Assembly: GCF_024166365.1 (NCBI RefSeq)
Contig: NC_064835.1
Location: 62,724,607-62,788,606 of the forward strand
Source of the DNA: Elephas maximus indicus
Lineage: Eukaryota; Chordata; Mammalia; Proboscidea; Elephantidae
Reading direction: 5' to 3'
Length of the DNA stretch: 64,000 bases
The notes beneath the pieces are model-generated. The model made no database searches and had not been told where the DNA came from. It saw only the letters and a program-made list of their open reading frames with translations. The position numbers and the translations under genes are program-made. Numbering within the stretch: position 1 is the first letter of the stretch; every line of letters begins with the position of its first letter. Of the stretch, positions 43,866 to 53,896 are shown piece by piece.

Positions 43866-46336
43866 TGGATGGAAAACACTGGAATCGAATTGACTACATC
43901 TGCGGAAAAAGATGATGGAAAAGCTCAATGTCATCAGTCAGAACAAGGTCAAAGGCCAACTGCAGAACAGACCATCAATTGCTCATATGCAATTTTAGGT
44001 TGAAGCTGAAGAAAATTAAAACAAGTCCACAAGAACCAAAATACAACCTTGAGTATATCCCACCTGAATTTAGAGACCATTTCAAGAATAGATCGGATGA
44101 GTTGCACAGTAATGACCAAAGACCAGACAAGTTGTGGGATGACATCAAGGACATCATCCACGAAGAAAGCAGAAGTTCACTAAAAAGGCAGAAAAGAAAG
44201 AAAAGACCAAAATGGATGTCAGAAGAGACTCTGAAACTCGTTCTTGAATGTAGAGTAGCTAAAAGGAACCAAATAAAATGATGATGGGAAAGAGCTGAAC
44301 AGAAGATTTCAAAGGGCAGCTTGAGAAGATGAAGTAAAGTATTATAATGAAATGTACAAAGACCTGGAGTTAGAAAACCAAAGAGAAGAACAGCTTGGCA
44401 TTTCTCAAGCTGAAAGAACTGAAGAAAAAAATTCAAGCCTTGAGTTGCAATTTTGAAGAATTCTATGGGCAAAATATTGAAAGATGCAGGAAGTATCAAA
44501 AGAAGATGGAGGGAATACACGGGATCACTGTACCAAAAAGATTTGGTCGACGTTCAGCCATTTCAGGAGGTATCATATGATCAAGAACCAATGCTGTTGA
44601 AGGAGGAAGTCCAAGCTACACTGAAGGCATTGGCAAAAAACAAGGCTCTAGGAATTGACAGAATACCAATTAAGATGTTTCAACAAATGGATGCAATGCT
44701 GGAAGTGCTTGCTCTTCTTTGCCAAGAAATTTGGAAGACAGCTACCTGGCCAACTGACTGGAAGAGATCCTTATTTGTGCCCATTTCAAAGAGAGGTGAT
44801 TCAACAGAATGTGGAAATGATTGAACAGTATCACTAATATCACCTGCAAGTAAAATTTTACTCAAGATAATTAAAAAATGGTTGCAGCAGTACATTGACA
44901 GGGAACTCCCATAAATTCAAGCTGAATTCAGAAGAAGACATCCGTCACACATTGGATTGTGTCCCCTAAAGATATGTGTATCAATTTGGCTAGGACATGA
45001 TTCACGGTATTGTGTGATTAGCCACCATTTTGTCATCCTGGGCGGTTTTCCTAGTTTTGTAAATCCTGTCTCTGTGATGTTAATGAGATGGAATTAATGA
45101 CAGTCATTTTAATAAGGCGGGACTCAATCTACAAGATTAGATTGTATCTTAAGCCAATCTCTTTTGAAATATAAAAGAGAGAAATGACCAGGGAGACACA
45201 GGGACTTCATACCACCAAGAAAGTAGTGCCAGGAGCAGAGCTCATGCTTTAGACCCGAGGTTCCTGCATGGAGAAGCTCCTAGACCAAGGGAAGACTGAT
45301 GACAAGGACCTTTCCCTGGAGCTGGTGCCCTGAATTTGGATTTCTAGCTTACTAGACTGTGAGAGAATAAATTTCTCTTTGTTAAAGCCATTCACTTACG
45401 GTATTTCTGTTATAGCAGCACTAGATGGCTAAGGCAATGTGGAATGAGGAGTATCATTGCTGACGTCAGATGGATCTTGGCTGAAAGCAGAGAATACCAC
45501 AAAGATGTTTACCTGTGTTTTATTAACTATGCAAAGGCATTTGACTGTGTGGATCATAACAAATTATGGGTAACATTTTAAAGAACGGGAATTCCAGAAC
45601 ACTTAATTGTGCTCGTGAGAAACCTGTACATAGACCAAGAGGCAGTCATCCAGACAAAACAAGGGGATACTAGGTGGTTTAAAATCAGGAAAGGTGTGAG
45701 TCAGGGTTGTATCCTTTCACTATACTTATTCAATCTGTATGCTGAGCACATACTCCGAGAAGCCGGATTATGTCAAAAAGAATGTAGCATCTGGATTGGT
45801 AGAAGAGCATAGCTTCTAGTAACAACCTGTGATGTGCAGATGATACAACCTTGCTTGCTGAAAACAAAGAGGACTTGAAACACGTACTGATAAAGATCAA
45901 AGACTACAGCTTTCAGTATGGATAACACCTCAACATAAAGAAAACAAAAATCCTCACAACTGGACCAGTAAAAAGCATCATGATAAACAGAAAATATTGA
46001 AGTTGTCAAGGATTTTGTTTTACTTGGATGCACAATCAATGCCCATGGAAGCAGCAGTCAAGAAATCAAACGACGTATTGCATTGGGAAAATCTGCTGCG
46101 AAAGACCTCTTTAAGGTGTTGAAAAGAAAAAATGTCATTTTGAGGACTAGAGTGCACCTGACCTAAGCCATAGTCTTTTTCACTCGCCTCTTGCCTCATA
46201 TGCAGGAAAGCTGGACAATGGATAAGGAAGCTGAAGAATTGTCACTTTTGAATTTTGGTGTTGCAAAGAATATTGAATATACTATAGATTGCCAGAAGAA
46301 TGAACAAATCTGTTTTGGAAGACATACAGCCAGAAT
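43866..46336 (+). mobile_element. RTE copy A, left part (5' truncated, carries an LTR)
   Basis: Begins inside the endonuclease domain (GIELTTSAEKDDGKAQCHQS at about 43880, a decayed frame) and runs through the linker and RT. An LTR splits it at 44941-45436, after which RT resumes (CNKLW..., then NLYAEHILREAG). Its active-site text is CADD (about 45838). It stops at ACAGCCAGAAT (46326-46336), where copy B inserted, and resumes at 49761. Many stops and frameshifts make it inactive. Confidence 0.88.
44941..45436 (+). mobile_element. Solo LTR, MaLR-like, inside RTE copy A
   Basis: TTGGATTGTGTCCCCTAAAG, CAATCTACAAGATTAGATTG, GAGAGAATAAATTTCTCTTT and GCACTAGATGGCTAAGGCA match the LTR at 1509-2027. 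RTE text joins across it (AGAAGAAGACA | TGTGGAATGAGGAGTATC). The exact ends and TSD could not be resolved by eye. Confidence 0.75.
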
Positions 46337-47026
46337 CCCCCACGTGTCTGTCAGTTTGTCTTACTGTGGGAGCTTGCATGTTGCTGTGATGCTGGAAGCT
46401 ATGCCACTGGTATTTGGATACCAGCAGGGTCACCCATGGAGGACAGGTTTCAGCTGAGCTTCCAGACCAAGACAGACTAGGAAGGACCCAGCAGTCTACT
46501 TCTGAAAAGCATTAGCCAGTGAAAACCTCATGAATAGCAGCAGAACATTGTTTGATATAGTGCTGGAAGATGAGCCCCCCAGGTTGGAAGGCACTCAAAA
46601 GATGACTGGGGAAGAGCTGCCTCCTCAAAGTAGAGCCAACCTTAATGACTTGGATGGAGTAAAGCTTTCGGGACCTTCACGTGCTGATGTGGCGTAACTC
46701 AAAATGAGAAGAAGCAGCTGCAAACATCCATTAATAGTCAGAACCTGGATGTACAAAGTATGAATCTAGGAAAACTGGAAATCGTCAAAAATGAAATGGA
46801 ATGCGTAAACATCGATATCCTAGGCATTAGTGAGCTGAAGGGGACGGGTATTGGCCATTTTGAATTCGGACAATCATATAGTCTACTATGCTGGGAATGA
46901 CAACTTGAAGAGGAATGGTGTTGCTTTCATCATCAAAAAGAACGTTTCAAGATCTATCCTGAAGTACAACACTGTCAGTGATAGGATAATATCCATACAC
47001 CTACAACGAAGACCAGTTACTGTGAC

Positions 47027-47196
47027 TAAACCCACCCAACCCACTGCCGTTGAGTTGATTCCGACTCATAGCCGTCCTATAGAACAGAGTAGAACTGCCC
47101 CATAGAGTTTCCAAGGAGCGCCTGGTGGACTTGAACTGCCAACCTCTTGGTTAGCAGCTGTAGCACTTGACCACTACGCCCGCCACCAGGGTTTCC
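47027..47196 (-). mobile_element. AfroSINE, antisense, deleted form, inside RTE copy B
   Basis: CCCACTGCCGTTGAGTTGAT ... CCAAGGAGCGCCTGGTGGAC ... CGCCACCAGGGTTTCC. The endonuclease frame of the RTE reads up to it and resumes after it. This is the youngest layer of the nested block. Confidence 0.88.
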
Positions 47197-47988
47197 TTAA
47201 TACGACTATTAGGAAAATTTACGCACCAACCACTAGGGCCAAAGATGAAGAAACAGAAGATTTTTATCAGCTGCTGTAGTCTAAAATTGATCGAACATGC
47301 AATCAAGATGCATTGATAATTACTGGTGATTGGAATGCGAAAGTTGGAAACAAAGAAGAAGGATCAGTAGTTGGAAAATATGGCCTTGGCGATAGAAACA
47401 ATGCTGGAGACTGAATGATAGAATTTTGCAAGACCAACGACTTCTCATTGCAAATACCTTCTTTCACCAACGTAAACAGCGACTATACACATGGACCTCG
47501 CCAGATGGAACACACAGAAATCAAATTGACTACATCTGTGGAAAGAGACGCTGGAAAAGCTCGGTATCATCAGTCAGAACAAGGCCAGGGGCCAAATGTG
47601 GAACAGACCATCAATTGCTCCTATGCAAGTTCAAGCTGAAACTGAAGAAAATCAGAGCAAGCCCACGAGAGCCAAAATATGACCTTGAGTATAAAAAAAA
47701 AAATCCCACCTGAATTTAGAGACCATCTGAAGAATAGATTTGACGCATTGAACACTAGTGACCGAAGACTAGATGAGTTGTGGAATGACATCGAGGACAT
47801 CATCCATGAAGAAAGCAAGGGGTCATTGAAAAGACAGGAAAGAAAGAAAAGACCAAGATGGATGTCGGAGGAAACTTGCTCTCAAAAGTTGAGGAGCTAA
47901 AGCAAAAGGAAGAATTGATGAAGTAAAAGAGCTAAACAGAAGATTTCAAAGGGCGTCTCGAGAAGAGAAAGTAAAGTGTTATAATGAC

Positions 47989-49710
47989 ATGTGCAAAGAG
48001 CTGGAGATGGAAAACCAAAAGGGAAGAACACAGTCGGCATTTCTCAAGCTGAAAGAACTGAAGAAAAAATTCAAGCCCCGAGTTGCAATAGTGAAGGATT
48101 CTATGGGGAAAACATTAAACAACGCAGGAAGCATCAAAAGAAGATGGAAGGAATACACAGGGTCATTATACCAAAAAGAATTAGTCGATGTTCAACCATT
48201 TCAAGAGGTTGCATATGATCAGGAACCGATGGTACTGAAGGAAGAAGTTCAAGCTGCTCTGAAGGCATTGGCGAAAAACAAGACTCCAGGAATTGATGGA
48301 ATATCAACTGAGATGTTTCAACAAGCAGATGCAGCACTGGAGGTGCTCACTCGCCTATGCCAGGAAATATGGAAGACAGCTTCCTGGCCAACTGACTGGA
48401 AAAGATCCATATTTATGCCTGTTCCTAAGAAAAGTGATCCAACCAAATGTGGAAATTATAGAACAATATCATTAATACCACACGCAAGCAAAATTTTGCT
48501 GAAGATCATTCAAAAACGGCTGCAGCAGTATATCGACAGGGAACTGCCAGAAATTCAGGCTGGTTTCAGAAGAGGACGTGGAACCAGGGATATCATTGCT
48601 GATGTCAGATGGATCCTGGCTGAAAGCAGAGAATACCAGAAGGATGTTTACCTGTGTTTTTTTGACTATGCAAAGGCATTCGACTGTGTGGATCATAACA
48701 AATTATGGATAACTTTGCAAAGAATGGGAATTCCAGAACACTTAGTTGTGCTCATGAGGAATCTTTACATAGATCAAGAGGCAGTTGTTCGGACGGAACA
48801 AGGGGATGCTGATTGGTTTAAAGTCAGGAAAGGTGTGTGTCAGGGTTGTATCCTTTCACCATACCTATTCAATCTGTATGCTGAGCAAATAATCCAAGAA
48901 GCTGGATTATATGAAGAAGAACGGGGCATCAGGATTGGAGGGAGACTCATTAACAACCTGCGTTATGCAGATAACACAACCTTGCTTGCTGAAAGTGAAG
49001 CGGACTTGAAGTACTTACTAATGAAGATCAAAGACCACAGCCTTCAGTATGGATTGAACCTCAACATAAAGAAAACAAAAATCCTAACAACTGGACCAAT
49101 GAGCAACATCATGATAAACAAAGAAAAGATTGAAGTTGTCAAGGATTTCATTTTACTTGGATCCACAATCAACAGCCACGGAAGCAGCAGTCAAGAAATC
49201 AAAAGACACATTGCATTGGGTAAATCTGCTGCAAAGGACCTCTTTAAAGTGTTGAAAAGCAAAGATGTCACCTTGAAGACTAAGGTGCTCCTGATCCAAG
49301 CCATGGTATTTTCAATCGCATCATATGTTTGTGAAAGCTGGACAATGAATAAGGAAGACCAAAGAAGAATTGATGCCTTTGAGTTGTGGTGTTGGCGAAG
49401 AATATTGAATATACCATGGAGTGCCAAAAGAAGAAACAAATCTGTCTTGGAAGAAGTACGGCCAGAATGCTCCTTAGAGGCAAGGATGGTCAGACTGCAT
49501 CTTACATACTTTGGACATGTTGTCAGGAGGGATCAGTCCCTGGAGAAAGACATCATGCTTGGTAGGGTACATGGTCAGCCGAAAAGAGGAAGACCCTCAA
49601 TGAGGTGGATTGACACAGTGGCTGCAACAATGAGCTCAAGCATAACAGCGATTGTAAGGAAGGCTCAGGACCAGGCAGTGTTTCGTTCTGTGTTCATAGG
49701 GCCGCTATGA
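47989..49710 (+). CDS. RTE copy B: open frame over the linker, reverse transcriptase and C-terminal domain
   Basis: 573 codons are open from an internal Met, so this is only the C-terminal part of the LINE polyprotein and not a host gene. In order: linker (about 1-95), RT fingers with NYRTISLIPHASKILLKIIQ (about 157-176), FRRGRGTRD, the first catalytic motif DYAKAFDCVDH (about 226-236), QGCILSPYLFNLYAEQII, and YADN at nt 48964-48975. The last is normally YADD, so the third catalytic Asp is lost. The C-terminal part includes YVCESWTMNKEDQRRIDAFE and GRPSMRWIDTVAA. The stop at 49708-49710 lies in the tail shared with AfroSINEs. Confidence 0.85.
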   Translation: MCKELEMENQKGRTQSAFLKLKELKKKFKPRVAIVKDSMGKTLNNAGSIKRRWKEYTGSLYQKELVDVQPFQEVAYDQEPMVLKEEVQAALKALAKNKTPGIDGISTEMFQQADAALEVLTRLCQEIWKTASWPTDWKRSIFMPVPKKSDPTKCGNYRTISLIPHASKILLKIIQKRLQQYIDRELPEIQAGFRRGRGTRDIIADVRWILAESREYQKDVYLCFFDYAKAFDCVDHNKLWITLQRMGIPEHLVVLMRNLYIDQEAVVRTEQGDADWFKVRKGVCQGCILSPYLFNLYAEQIIQEAGLYEEERGIRIGGRLINNLRYADNTTLLAESEADLKYLLMKIKDHSLQYGLNLNIKKTKILTTGPMSNIMINKEKIEVVKDFILLGSTINSHGSSSQEIKRHIALGKSAAKDLFKVLKSKDVTLKTKVLLIQAMVFSIASYVCESWTMNKEDQRRIDAFELWCWRRILNIPWSAKRRNKSVLEEVRPECSLEARMVRLHLTYFGHVVRRDQSLEKDIMLGRVHGQPKRGRPSMRWIDTVAATMSSSITAIVRKAQDQAVFRSVFIGPL

Positions 49711-49760
49711 GTCGGAACTGACTTGACGGCACCTAACAACAACGACAACACAGCCAGAAT

Positions 49761-50039
49761 GCTCCTTAGAAGCAAGAATGGGGAGACTTCGTCTCACGTA
49801 CTTTGGGCATATTATCAGGAAGGACCAGTCCCTGAAGAAAGGCATCATGTTTGGTAAGGCAGAGGGTCAGCAAAAAAGAGGACGACCTTTAAGGAGTTGG
49901 ATTGACACAGTGGCTGCAACAATGGGCCAAATATAGAAATAAATGTGAGGATGGCCCAGGACCAGGCAGTGTCTCTTTCTGTGTACGTAGGGTTGCTGTG
50001 AGTTGAAACTGACTTGATGACACCGAACAACAACAACAG
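49761..50039 (+). mobile_element. RTE copy A, right part (3' end)
   Basis: GCTCCTTAGAAGCAAGAATG continues the copy A frame beyond copy B. It ends GACTTGATGACACCGAACAA then CAACAACAG. Confidence 0.88.
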
Positions 50040-50365
50040 CTTTATCCTTGGTGCTCTGAAACCTCACAGTGATATCTCAACATGGGTCTTTCTTCATTCA
50101 TTGTGCTGGATACTTGTGGCCCCCTTTGTGCTGGTGCTGATGTCCTTCAGTTTAGGAAAACTTTGTTGTATTATTTCTTTCATAGTTTCTTCCTTTCCAT
50201 GTTCCTTTCTCTTTTTTTGACTCTCCCATTATTCGACTCTCCAGTTATTTGATTGATGAACCTCTTGGATTGACCTCTAATCCCCTCTTCTTCTACTTTC
50301 CTGGAAATTTCCTCCACTTTATCTTCTAATACTTCCTTTGAATGTTTTATTTCAGCCCTTGTATG
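50040..50365 (-). mobile_element. Old L1/HAL1-like element, antisense, right part
   Basis: CTTTATCCTTGGTGCTCTGA, TTGTGCTGGATACTTGTGGC and ATTTCTTTCATAGTTTCTTC fit the antisense L1 stretch expected next after the text that breaks off at 43865. Confidence 0.5.
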
Positions 50366-50849
50366 CCAGGGAGGTTATGTGTTCTCGGTGCTGGTATGAA
50401 AGACGGTTGACTTTCAGTTATTTGTCTGTGCTCAGCCCTGACCCTGATCTCATCATTCAGGCTTGGTGTCCTAAGTGCAGTGCCTTTTTGGTTCATTTTC
50501 TCTGGGGGAAGCTCTTTCTTCACATCTGTAGCAGATGGGGAAGGATATGGCCTGGCTGAACAGAGCGGGAGGGTGTCTCACTGCCCCACGGACGAATGCT
50601 GTTTGATGTGGCTCTCTGGTCTGAATCAGATTAGTCAGCCTGTCTCAGGCCTTCTGGGCATCTGAATAGAGTTGGGGAGGGGATTTGGGAAGCAGAGGAA
50701 CGAAGAGCTCCTCCTGACTCTCCTCCTTACTGCGAACCCACGTGCACAGCCCCTCCTGTGAAGGGTATACTGCACCCACCCTGTGCTGTGGACAGTCCCA
50801 TCACACTGTGTGTTAGAGACTCGTTCCTTGTGTTGCTCTGGGAAACGTG

Positions 50850-51095
50850 TAGTGGGAAGAACCTGGGCTTTGGAGTAAAGAAAACCTGACTGTATATCCT
50901 CACTTCCTTTTACTGATTGCTTGTTCTTGGATGAATTATTTTATCTCTGAGCCTCAACTTTCTAATCTGTCAAATAGGGATAGTGTCTCTTGCCTCATAG
51001 GCTTGTTGTGAAACACAAGTGGAATTGAGTTAAGAACCATTGCACTGGTTGTAACACAAAGCAAATGCTCAGCAAATGTGAGTGCTCTTCTCTCT
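50850..51095 (+). mobile_element. MIR SINE, sense
   Basis: GAACCTGGGCTTTGGAGTAA, GAGCCTCAACTTTCTAATCT and AGCAAATGCTCAGCAAATGT. Confidence 0.8.
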
Positions 51096-51720
51096 CCCCT
51101 GTTCAAGGTCTCTTTAGGCTGCTCTTGTTGGCTACTCCATCCTGCAGAGGTGTTCCTGGCAGGGCTTGGGGTGAGTCAGTATGTGGGTGAGGGGTGTGTG
51201 TGTGCTGGTGCACTAGGGTTCCTGACCCTGGGCCTTGGGTGAGCTGTTCTTTTTTGGGCTCATTTGTGGCTCCAAGCAGAGCTTTGGCTGGGAGTGGCCA
51301 GAGATGACGTAAATAGGGAAAAATGTGGGTAGGTCTGTCTGCACCGGGGTCCTGGAGATCTGGGGGTCTCTCCCAGGGCCAGCCTTGTCCCCCTGGGCCT
51401 CAGAGTTTCAGGGTGTGTGTGTGGGGGAGAGAGGGGCAGAAGGGGAGGTCTCTAGGCTCCAGGGGAATGTTGCTGACCACTGTACTCCCTGCTGGGTGTG
51501 TGTGAGTCTCACCCAGAGCTTCACCTACTCAGGATGTGGCTCCTCCATCATGGAAAAGTTTCGGATAATTTCTCAGCTATATCTGTGGCCTGTGGGCCAG
51601 GGTCTGTGTATCAGAGCAGGGACGTATGGGGAGAGGCTCTCAGTGGCCTCCAAAGCAAGGAGGTGCTCTGTGACCCTGAACCTGTGACCAGAGCTCTGCC
51701 TGCCCCCCTTGTTCTCACAG

Positions 51721-52157
51721 GTGGTACAAACTGCACTCCAAGCCCGGCAAGAAGGAGAAAGAACGTGGGGAGATCCAAGTTACCATCCAGTTCACGCGCA
51801 ACAACCTGAGTGCCAGCATGTTTGACCTGTCCATGAAGGATAAGCCGCGGTCCCCCTTCAGCAAGATCAAGGACAAGATGAAGGGCAAGAAGAAGTTTGA
51901 CCTGGAATCCGCCTCCGCTATCCTCCCAAGCAGTGCCCTGGAGGATCCTGAGCTGGGCAGCCTGGGCAAAATGGGCAAAGCCAAGGGCTTCTTCCTCCGA
52001 AACAAGCTGCGCAAGTCATCCCTGACCCAATCCAACACTTCTCTGGGCTCGGATAGCACCCTGTCCTCTGCCAGCGGGAGCCTGGCCTACCAGGGGCCTG
52101 GTGCTGAACTCCTCACCCGCTCACCCAGCCGTACCAGCTGGCTGTCCACCGAAGGGG
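51721..52157 (+). CDS. RAB11FIP5: RAB11FIP5 coding exon 2: end of C2 domain and basic/Ser-rich region
   Basis: It completes codon 144 (GA|G) and continues WYKLHSKPGKKEKERG, the last C2 strand EIQVTIQF (about residues 161-168), then NNLSASMFDLSMKDKPRSPF, a lysine-rich stretch (KDKMKGKKKFD), and Ser-rich KSSLTQSNTSLGSDSTLSSA. It ends at GAAGGGG|GTGAGC, one base into codon 290. The 437-nt length keeps the frame with exon 1 (431) and exon 3. The serine-rich part is the usual phosphorylated linker of class I FIPs (family knowledge). The acceptor tract CCCCCCTTGTTCTCACAG is strong. Confidence 0.96.
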
Positions 52158-52272
52158 GTGAGCAAGGGGCTGGGCCCCCAGGAGGGCAGAGGAGGGCTGG
52201 CCGTGGGATGGCCTGAGGTGTGGACACGGGGCTCCCGTTCCTGTGGGCTAACTCCATCTGTTTGCTTTTCAG
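52158..52272 (+). other. RAB11FIP5: RAB11FIP5 intron 2 (115 bp)
   Basis: GTGAGC to TTTGCTTTTCAG. It is very short, and the frame would stay open through part of it, so open frames crossing it are not evidence of coding. Confidence 0.93.
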
Positions 52273-52972
52273 GCAGGGACTCTGCACAGTCCCCCAAGTT
52301 GTTCACCCACAAAAGGACCTACAGCGACGAGGCCAGCCAGGTGCGAGCAGCTCCTCCCCGAGCCCTCCTTGACCTTCAGGGCCACCTTGACACTGCTTCC
52401 CGCTCTTCCCTCTGTATCAATGGGAGCCACATTTACAACGAGGAGCCCCCGGAACCCCTGCGGCACCGCAGCTCCATCTCGGGCCCCTTCCCACCCTCTA
52501 GCTCCCTGCACAATGTCTCCTTCCGGCCCTCTGAGGAGGGGCCTCGGTCGGTAGATGACTCCTGGGGCAGGGGCAGCCGCAGCACCAGTGGCTCAGAGGC
52601 AATGCTTGGACAGGAGGAGCCAAGCACACAGCCCAAAGTGCTGGCCATCGGGGCTGGCCACTCTGGCGAGGAGGAGGGGGCCCAGCTTTCAGAGGGGAAG
52701 CCAGTCCAGGTCACCACACCCATGGTGGCCTCCTCTGAGGCCTTGGCAGAGAAGGAGGGAGTCCGGAAGGAGGAGCGGAAGCCCCGGATGGGCCTCTTCC
52801 ACCATCACCACCCAGGCCTGAGCCGAAGCGAGTTGGGGCGACGTAGCTCACTGGGAGAGAAGGGCAGTCCCACTCTGGGGGCCTCCCTACACCACTCTTC
52901 CAGCGGGGAGGAAAAGGCCAAGAGTAGCTGGTTTGGCTTGAGAGAGGCCAAGGAGGCAACTCAGAAACCCAG
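52273..52972 (+). CDS. RAB11FIP5: RAB11FIP5 coding exon 3: Ser/Pro/Glu-rich linker
   Basis: Codons 290 to 523 (700 nt). Visible: GRDSAQSPKLFTHKRTYSDE, SSLCINGSHIYNEEP, RHRSSISGPFPPSSS, GKPVQVTTPMVASSEA, the histidine run LFHHHHPGLSRSELGRR, and HHSSSGEEKAKSSWFGLREA. It ends AAACCCAG|GTACGT in phase 2. In the short isoform it joins a downstream exon that I recall starting Ser-Pro in human; that exon is outside this window. In the long isoform it joins the exon at 59999 (AG|C, Ser). The linker is predicted disordered. Trafficking regulation by phosphorylation is family knowledge. Confidence 0.95.
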
Positions 52973-53481
52973 GTACGTTCTTGGCAAGACCACCTTCCTC
53001 TTTGGGGAGGATGCCTGGGTGTTTGCAGCCATTGGCCTGGACCCTGGGGCAGGGAAGACAGCACAGATACTGCCCTTGGGCAGGCTGCTGGAGCTCTGGC
53101 TTTGCATGATTAAATGGGTACCCTGTCCTAAGCCCAGGCTTGTTCTCTGCACGTGGACACAGGTGAGTTGCCAGGGCCCAGTGCTCTGAGGGTCATGGGT
53201 TGAGGGGCAATGCGCTCTGCCGCGTGGGTTGGCACACCTACCCCCTGAGGAGGGGGAGGTACAGGGGAAGCAGAGAGAGGCCATTTGAATGGATTATTTC
53301 CTGGCCTCCACTTCTTGCCCTCTGGCCTCAAGGTAAGGTAACCTCAGCAGATAGAGAGGAGGGGTTTGGGGACTGTACCCTCAGACTTCTCTGAAAATAG
53401 ACTACTCCCCGCTCCCCACAGCTGCTCCAGCTGGCTTGTGGTCTCTTCCCTGTGAGAGATGGGAATCAAGTGATTGATGCT

Positions 53482-53896
53482 TGTTATGGATTGAATTGTG
53501 TCCCCCCCCAAAATATGCGTTGGAAGTCCTTCACCTTTGTGCCTGTGGTTATGATGCCATTTGGTCATGGGCTGTCTTTGTTATACATTAATGAGGCAGG
53601 ATTTAGTGTAGGGTGTATTTTGAGCCAGTCACTTTTGAGATATAAAAGAGGTTAAACACAAGCTAGCAAGGAGAGGTGGGGGAAGAGAGATGCCAAGCCA
53701 AATGGAGGTCGCCCCAGAGCAGAAACTCAAAGAGACAACCTTCCTCCACAGCCAACAGAGAGTGAAAGCCTTCCCCTAGAGCCTGTCCCCTGAATTCAGA
53801 CTTCTAGACTCTTAAACTGAGAAAATAAATTTCTGTTTGGTAAAGCTACCCATTTGTAGTATTTCTGTTATATTTTTTTTTTAGATAACTAAGACA
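53482..53896 (+). mobile_element. Solo LTR, MaLR-like, in intron 3
   Basis: TGTTATGGATTGAATTGTGT through AAATAAATTTCTGTTTGG to ATAACTAAGACA. It is more diverged than the other three copies; no TSD is clear. Confidence 0.65.

Larger units (their letters stand above)
46337..49749 (+). mobile_element. RTE copy B, full-length RTE/BovB-type LINE with 11-bp TSD
   Basis: ACAGCCAGAAT flanks the 3413-bp element at 46326-46336 and 49750-49760. It has a 5' leader (about 46337-46740), an endonuclease domain (NIDILGISELKGTGIG at about 46810; GDWNAKV at 47329), an AfroSINE insertion at 47027, the linker, reverse transcriptase, a C-terminal domain, and the tail GGCCGCTATGAGTCGGAACT...ACCTAACAACAACG. Removing the SINE leaves about 3.2 kb, the usual size for this family. 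Stops in the endonuclease part and an altered RT active site make it inactive. Confidence 0.93.
17736..51720 (+). other. RAB11FIP5: RAB11FIP5 intron 1 (about 34 kb)
   Basis: It runs from GTAAGT at 17736 to the acceptor CCCCTTGTTCTCACAG ending at 51720. No coding sequence other than transposon remnants was recognised. SINEs, MIRs, an antisense RTE, L1 pieces and the nested RTE block are listed separately. Stretches with no feature called: 17760-19587, 20850-22580, 22765-23100, 24700-25620, 26150-26740, 26905-27460, 29545-30300, 34130-34540, 34645-34680, 35065-35990, 38975-41100, 41200-41770 and 51095-51720. These look like single-copy intron DNA, with faint old-repeat signal in places. Confidence 0.9.

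Noticed and set aside
52973..53189. Open frame running from exon 3 into the intron
   Set aside because: It crosses a good donor (CAG|GTACGT). The translated text is unlike the protein's known continuation, and the phase fits splicing to 59999.
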